Source of the DNA: Solirubrobacteraceae bacterium | GTDB taxonomy: Bacteria; Actinomycetota; Thermoleophilia; Solirubrobacterales; Solirubrobacteraceae | Direction: 5' to 3' | Length of the DNA stretch: 64,000 bases | NCBI GenBank assembly: GCA_025934395.1 | Contig: JAICYC010000004.1 | Coordinates: 1-64,000 of the forward strand | In this document: positions 59,476 to 64,000 of the stretch, piece by piece | Position numbering within the stretch: position 1 is the stretch's first letter | Layout of the letters: each line of letters begins with the position of its first letter | Position numbers and translations under genes: made by a program | Notes under the pieces: model-generated | Database searches by the model: none | What the model was told of the DNA's origin: nothing | Seen by the model: the letters and a program-made list of their open reading frames with translations, nothing else

Positions 59476-59997
59476 GTGTCCGCTGGCGCGAGCGTGCCCG
59501 CTGGTCGCGTTGGCCGGCCCCACGGCCTCGACGGCAGCTTCTACGTGACCCGCCCCAAACCCCGGCTGCTGGAGCTCGGCACGACCGTGAGCGTGGGGGG
59601 CGGTGAGCACGAGATCGTGCGCCGCGCCGGCACCGAGCAGCGGCCGATCGTGCGCCTGGACGGCATCGAAGATCGCGAAGCCGCGCTGGAGCTGCGCGGC
59701 GCGGAGCTCGCGGTCAGGACCGACAGCGCCCCCCAGCTCGGCGAGGACGAGTACTGGGCCCACGAACTGGAGGGCTGCGAGGTGCGTGCCGGCGGACGCG
59801 TGCTCGGCACGGTCACGCGGATGATCGAGCTGCCCTCCTGCGAGGCGCTCGAGGTGCAGGTGGCGGCGAGCGCGCAGCCCCTGATCGTGCCGATGGTCAA
59901 GGACGCGATCCGCGAGGTGCGCATCGTCGAGCGGCGGATCGAGGTCGACCGGGACTTCCTGGACCTCCCCACCGATGACCCGGGGGCGGCCGCGTGA
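59476..59997 (+). CDS. rimM: 16S rRNA processing protein RimM
   Basis: [52 protein letters not shown]. Confidence 0.93.
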   Translation: MSAGASVPAGRVGRPHGLDGSFYVTRPKPRLLELGTTVSVGGGEHEIVRRAGTEQRPIVRLDGIEDREAALELRGAELAVRTDSAPQLGEDEYWAHELEGCEVRAGGRVLGTVTRMIELPSCEALEVQVAASAQPLIVPMVKDAIREVRIVERRIEVDRDFLDLPTDDPGAAA

Positions 59998-60707
59998 GGA
60001 TCGACGTGCTCACGCTGTTCCCCCAGTGGTTCGCCTGGTTCGGCGAGCAGCGCCACGTGGCCAACGCGCTGGCGGGGGGAAGCGAGCTGACGTGCGTGGA
60101 CATGCGCGCGCACACGCCGCTCAGCGGCGGGCAGGTTGACGACACGCCGTTCGGCGGGGGCGCGGGGATGGTGCTGCGCGTGGACGTCGTCGACGCTGCG
60201 CTGCGGGGCCACTACGGCGTGGAGCCGGAGGAGCTGCGGGCCCGCAGGCGGGTGGCGGTGCTGGCGCCGGGCGGGCGCCTGCTCGACGAGCAGCTCGTCA
60301 CCGAGCTCGCCGCAGAGCCCGCGCTGACGCTGTTGTGCGGGCGCTACGAGGGGTTCGACGAGCGCATCCTCGACCACTACGCCAGCGACGTGATCTCGAT
60401 CGGGCGCTACGTGCTCAGCGGCGGTGAGCTCGCGGCGATGGTGGTCTGTGACGCCGTCCTGCGCAAGCTCCCCGGCACGCTCGGCCACGAGGAGTCCGCC
60501 CTGCAGGAGTCCTTCAGCGCTGCGCTCGAAGGCGAGCCGGAGTATCCGCACTACACCCGCCCCGCGGAGTTTCGCGGCTGGCGCGTCCCCGACGTCCTGC
60601 TGTCAGGCCATCACGAGGAGATCGAGCGCTGGCGGCGCGAGCAGAGCCGCGTGCGCGGGGCCCGGGTGCGCGAGCGCGGCTCGGCCCATGGTCGGGGTGC
60701 CGGCTGA
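59994..60707 (+). CDS. trmD: tRNA (guanine37-N1)-methyltransferase TrmD
   Basis: [65 protein letters not shown]. Confidence 0.96.
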   Translation: MRIDVLTLFPQWFAWFGEQRHVANALAGGSELTCVDMRAHTPLSGGQVDDTPFGGGAGMVLRVDVVDAALRGHYGVEPEELRARRRVAVLAPGGRLLDEQLVTELAAEPALTLLCGRYEGFDERILDHYASDVISIGRYVLSGGELAAMVVCDAVLRKLPGTLGHEESALQESFSAALEGEPEYPHYTRPAEFRGWRVPDVLLSGHHEEIERWRREQSRVRGARVRERGSAHGRGAG

Positions 60708-60813
60708 CGCGCCGGCCGGCGCGGGCGCGGAGCACGGTCCGCTACCATTCCTGCTCGCGCCCGACCGCAGCATCGCTCTTTCCCTTCTCGGAAGTGGCGC
60801 GCCCTCGTCACCC

Positions 60814-61560
60814 ATGAGCAGCGTAATCGCAACCATCGAGCGCGCGCAGTTGCGCCGTGTGCCGAGCTTCGCGCCGGGCGACCGCGTGCGCGTCCACTTC
60901 CAGGTGATCGAGGGCTCACGCAGCCGCGTGCAGATCTTCGAGGGCGTGGTGATCAAGCGCCAGGGGCACGGCGCCCGGGAGACGTTCACCGTCCGCAAGC
61001 AGTCGTTCGGCGTGGGGGTGGAGCGCATGTTCCCCGTGCACTCGCCGAAGATCGAGCGGATCGAGCTCGCGGCCCGCGGCGACGTGCGGCGCGCGAAGCT
61101 CTACTACCTGCGCGACCGGGTCGGCAAGCGCGCGCGGGTCCGCGAGCGCCGCTACTCCGGCCCGGAGGAGGCGATCGAGCCGGGCCTGCTGCACGAGCCC
61201 GTCGGCGCGACCGACGCCGAGGGCCTGACGGCCGAGGAGACGGTCGCCGAGGGCGTGGAAGCGGCCCACGAGGCCGAGGCCCAGGCTGCAGCCGCCGAGG
61301 GGGCCGCCGCCCCCGAGGCCCACGACGCACCCGCCGAGGCCGACACGGCCGGCGCGGTGAAGGACGCGGCGCAGGCGCCCGCGGACGCGCAGGACGACGC
61401 CGGCGACGCGGGCGAGCCCGCCGCCGAGCCCTCCACGGCCGAGCCGGAGGCCGAGGCGGAGGGGACCGCAGGGGGGTCGGCGCAGGCCGAGCACGCCGAC
61501 GAGCCCCCTACGGACGCCGCTGAGGGCGACGCCCCTCAGGACGGCGACGCGCAGGCGTGA
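60814..61560 (+). CDS. rplS: 50S ribosomal protein L19 with ~130-aa acidic Ala-rich C-terminal extension
   Basis: [63 protein letters not shown]; extension rich in A/E/D with a single K and no R. Confidence 0.95.
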   Translation: MSSVIATIERAQLRRVPSFAPGDRVRVHFQVIEGSRSRVQIFEGVVIKRQGHGARETFTVRKQSFGVGVERMFPVHSPKIERIELAARGDVRRAKLYYLRDRVGKRARVRERRYSGPEEAIEPGLLHEPVGATDAEGLTAEETVAEGVEAAHEAEAQAAAAEGAAAPEAHDAPAEADTAGAVKDAAQAPADAQDDAGDAGEPAAEPSTAEPEAEAEGTAGGSAQAEHADEPPTDAAEGDAPQDGDAQA

Positions 61561-62297
61561 GCCAGAAGACGTCTCCCACGGGCTCCCAGGACGCCGAGAG
61601 GGTGGGGAGCAGCGAGCCGCCCGAGCAGCCCGCGGACGGCAGGGTGGGCGGACGGTCGCCCTTCAAACGGCGCAGCAAACAGCAGAAAACGACGCTCGGG
61701 TCGCTCGTCGAGCTGGTCGTGATCATCGTGATCGCGCTCGGCCTCGCGCTCGCGATCCAGGCCTTCATCGTGAAGCCCTACCGGATCCCGAGCGGGTCGA
61801 TGGAGCCCACGCTCTCGGTGGGCCAGCGGGTGCTCGTCGACCGGCTCGGCGGGGACTTCAGCGAACCGCACGTGGGCGAGATCGCCGTGTTCCACCCGCC
61901 GAGCGACGCCGAGAAACAGGTGTGCGGGGGCGGCGGGGCTGCGCACATCGTCAAGTACGGCGGCGCGGCGTGCCAGGAAGCCGAAAACAGCAAGTCGAGC
62001 GTGAACTTCATCAAGCGGATCGTCGCCGGCCCAGGCGACACGCTCGCGATCGTCGAAGGGCACGTGATCCGCAACGGCATGCGCGAGAAGGATTCCTACA
62101 TCAAACCGTGCGAGCCGCACCTGCCGCAGTGCAACTTCCCCACGGCGATCAAGATTCCGCCCGGGCACTGGTTCATGATGGGCGACAACCGTGGGGAATC
62201 CGACGACAGCCGGTTCTGGGGGCCCGTACCACGCAGTTGGATCATCGGCGACGCATTCGCCACCTACTGGCCCATCGACCGCATCGGCCTCCTCTAG
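61557..62297 (+). CDS. lepB: Signal peptidase I
   Basis: [59 protein letters not shown]. Confidence 0.95.
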   Translation: MSQKTSPTGSQDAERVGSSEPPEQPADGRVGGRSPFKRRSKQQKTTLGSLVELVVIIVIALGLALAIQAFIVKPYRIPSGSMEPTLSVGQRVLVDRLGGDFSEPHVGEIAVFHPPSDAEKQVCGGGGAAHIVKYGGAACQEAENSKSSVNFIKRIVAGPGDTLAIVEGHVIRNGMREKDSYIKPCEPHLPQCNFPTAIKIPPGHWFMMGDNRGESDDSRFWGPVPRSWIIGDAFATYWPIDRIGLL

Positions 62298-63027
62298 CGA
62301 GGGCGGCGGCGCGGGGGAGAGCGCCACGCCGGCCACCACCGCCCCCCGGCGCTCCGCGCGAGCGCGGCGTCGTGCCCGCCGCGCCTCCAGCGGCAGGCGG
62401 CTGTTCGCGTTCGACCGGCGGCTGGACTCCCGCCTGGTGGCGGGGGCCGACGAGGCCGGCAGGGGCTGCCTGGCCGGCCCGCTCGTGGCAGCGGCCGTGC
62501 TGTTCGACTACCACGCGCTGACCACGCGCGAGCTGCGCTCCCTGGCGGCGCTGAACGACTCCAAGCAGCACACCGCGGAGGCGCGCGAGGCGCTCTACCC
62601 GCTCGTGCTGCGCAGCGCAGCGCGCGTGGCCGTGGTATCGCGGTGCGTGCGGGGGATCGACGCTCGCGGGCTGCACAAGACCAACCTCGCAGCGCTCCGC
62701 GACGCGATGCGCGCGGTCACGGACGGCGTCCCGGCCGAGGTGATGTGCCTGCTCGACGGGTTCGCCGTGCCGGACTTCGGGCGCCCGCAGCGCGCGATCG
62801 TCGACGGCGACGCGACGAGCGCGGCGATCGCGGCGGCGTCGATCGTCGCGAAGGTGACGCGCGACCGCTTCATGCACCACGCCGATGAGCGCCATCCCGG
62901 GTGGGAGTTCGCAGAGCACGTCGGCTACTCGACGCCCTCGCACCGCGACGCGATCCAGCGCGAGGGCGTCTCGCCGCTGCACCGCATGTCCTTCCAGTCG
63001 CTCGCCTACCAGCAGCTCGCGCTGTAG
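62191..63027 (+). CDS. rnhB: Ribonuclease HII; true start uncertain
   Basis: VAGADEAGRGCLAGPLVAAAVLF; LNDSKQHTAEARE; SIVAKVTRDRFM; HVGYSTPSHRDAI. Confidence 0.93.
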   Translation: MGNPTTAGSGGPYHAVGSSATHSPPTGPSTASASSSEGGGAGESATPATTAPRRSARARRRARRASSGRRLFAFDRRLDSRLVAGADEAGRGCLAGPLVAAAVLFDYHALTTRELRSLAALNDSKQHTAEAREALYPLVLRSAARVAVVSRCVRGIDARGLHKTNLAALRDAMRAVTDGVPAEVMCLLDGFAVPDFGRPQRAIVDGDATSAAIAAASIVAKVTRDRFMHHADERHPGWEFAEHVGYSTPSHRDAIQREGVSPLHRMSFQSLAYQQLAL

Positions 63028-63031
63028 CCGC

Positions 63032-63439
63032 TCACCAGGCGCCTTCGACGTGGTCGAGCGCGATCAGGCGTCCGCGCCCGTCCACGCGCACCCCGATCGC
63101 GTCGAGCCGCAGCCGCCGGGCGGGAGGGTGCTCGGCGCCCGCGAGCCACGCGCCCGCGAGACGACGCAGGCGCGCGCGCTGTCGTGGAAGGAGGCGGCCC
63201 AGCGGCTCTCCGCTCGACGCGATCGGCTGCCGGGTGGTCTTCACCTCGACGAACACCAGCGTGTCGCCGTGGAGCGCGACGAGGTCGATCTCGCCGCCCG
63301 CCACGTGGGCGTTGCACGCGAGGATCGTGCACCCCCGCCGTTCGAGGTGCCGGGCGGCGAGCTGCTCGCCGAGCACCCCGAGCTGCTGCGCCGCGGCGCC
63401 GCGAACGCTGCGTGACCTTCGCGGCGGACCCCGGTTCAC
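63032..63439 (-). CDS. YraN/UPF0102 family nuclease-like protein
   Basis: LGVLGEQLAARHLERRGCTILACNAHVAGGEIDLVALHGDTLVFVEVKTTRQ; next to rnhB. Confidence 0.9.
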   Translation of the reverse strand: MNRGPPRRSRSVRGAAAQQLGVLGEQLAARHLERRGCTILACNAHVAGGEIDLVALHGDTLVFVEVKTTRQPIASSGEPLGRLLPRQRARLRRLAGAWLAGAEHPPARRLRLDAIGVRVDGRGRLIALDHVEGAW

Positions 63440-63535
63440 ACAGCCCGCTCCGACCGGCCGCCGGTCGCGCGACGGTCGGGCGCGGGCATGCGATCGGGGG
63501 CGCGCCGGGTGCGCGCCCCGGTCCGGCGCGGGAGG

Positions 63536-63805
63536 CTAGGCGCCGAGTGCGCTGGTGGTGTAGCTGCGCGCGGCGCGCACGTTGCTCGCTCGCCGGGCGC
63601 CGCGTGCGTTTCGCGCGCGCGGGCGCGCTCCGCCCGGTGCGCGCTCCGCCTGCTCGGCGTCGGTGACCGCCCATGCGATCCGCTCGACGAGCTGAGCGGC
63701 GCCGTGGCCGTTGCTGAGGTGGACCGGGTGGACCTGCTCGTCGAGCAGGACCGATGCGTCACTGGGCAGCGTGGAGGTGTCGGTCGTGACTATCACGCGT
63801 GGCAT
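63536..63805 (-). CDS. Hypothetical small protein (89 aa)
   Basis: ATG preceded by SD-like AAAGGA on the minus strand; MPRVIVTTDTSTLPSDASVLLDEQVHPVHLSNGHGAAQLVERIAWAVTDAE; promoter-like sequence upstream. Confidence 0.55.
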   Translation of the reverse strand: MPRVIVTTDTSTLPSDASVLLDEQVHPVHLSNGHGAAQLVERIAWAVTDAEQAERAPGGARPRARNARGARRASNVRAARSYTTSALGA

Positions 63806-63814
63806 CTGTGATCC

Positions 63815-63842
63815 TTTCGCGGGGTGGTTTTCGCGGGGTGGT
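63815..63842. repeat. Perfect 14-bp tandem duplication TTTCGCGGGGTGGT x2 upstream of the minus-strand small ORF
   Basis: Read directly. Confidence 0.9.
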
Positions 63843-63937
63843 GGGCCTCGGTCGGACCGCGGAGCCGGCCGAGGAGCAGCGGTCGGGGAGGGAGCCTCGG
63901 AAGCGCTCCAGCTCGTGACATCCAGCGATGTTCACTA

Positions 63938-63965
63938 ATCATATCGACTTTATAAGTAAATGCAA
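63938..63965 (-). promoter_or_regulatory. Candidate sigma70-type promoter on minus strand: TTGCAT -16 bp- TATGAT
   Basis: Locally AT-rich patch; hexamers read from sequence. Confidence 0.5.
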
Positions 63966-64000
63966 GCACTACGTCTCATGGCGGCTGCCGGCCCGCCCGC

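Overview
GC-rich, almost fully coding chromosomal segment, probably from a deep-branching actinobacterium (Thermoleophilia/Solirubrobacterales-like, judged from gene content and order). Nearly all genes run on the + strand as housekeeping blocks: ftsZ 3' end; gcvT-gcvH-gcvPA-gcvPB; trpS-scpA-scpB; rlmN(-)/rluB; an aromatic amino acid block (aroH-hisC-[leader peptide]-two DAHP synthases-tyrA-aroA-cmk-der); metK-priA; a secreted S53 protease; def-fmt-[PPOx/MocR]-rsmB-Zn ribbon-rpe; a polysaccharide/glycosyltransferase cassette; ribD-ribE-ribBA-ribH; rpmB-fakA-recG-rsmD-coaD-SepIVA-like; acyl-CoA synthetase; DUF177-rpmF-plsX-acpP-rnc-smc-ftsY-nfeD-SPFH-ffh; a duplicated YciF-like protein; rpsP-khpA-rimM-trmD-rplS-lepB-rnhB-yraN(-). 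No tRNA, rRNA, CRISPR array, prophage or transposon was recognised. The strongest non-obvious signals are: (1) a 26-aa leader peptide ending TWSYRYAWRFS, with a promoter and alternative hairpins, in front of tandem DAHP synthase genes (candidate aromatic amino acid attenuator); (2) -10-like hexamers placed 6-9 nt upstream of many start codons, suggesting widespread leaderless transcription; (3) ribosomal protein L19 with a ~130-aa acidic Ala-rich tail and L32 with a His/Asp tail; (4) a perfect 9-bp inverted repeat overlapping the rpsP Shine-Dalgarno region; (5) a sedolisin-PKD-coiled-coil gene with distinct Glu codon usage; (6) a polysaccharide cassette splitting the rpe-rib gene order. All family calls come from motif recognition only; no database search was run.
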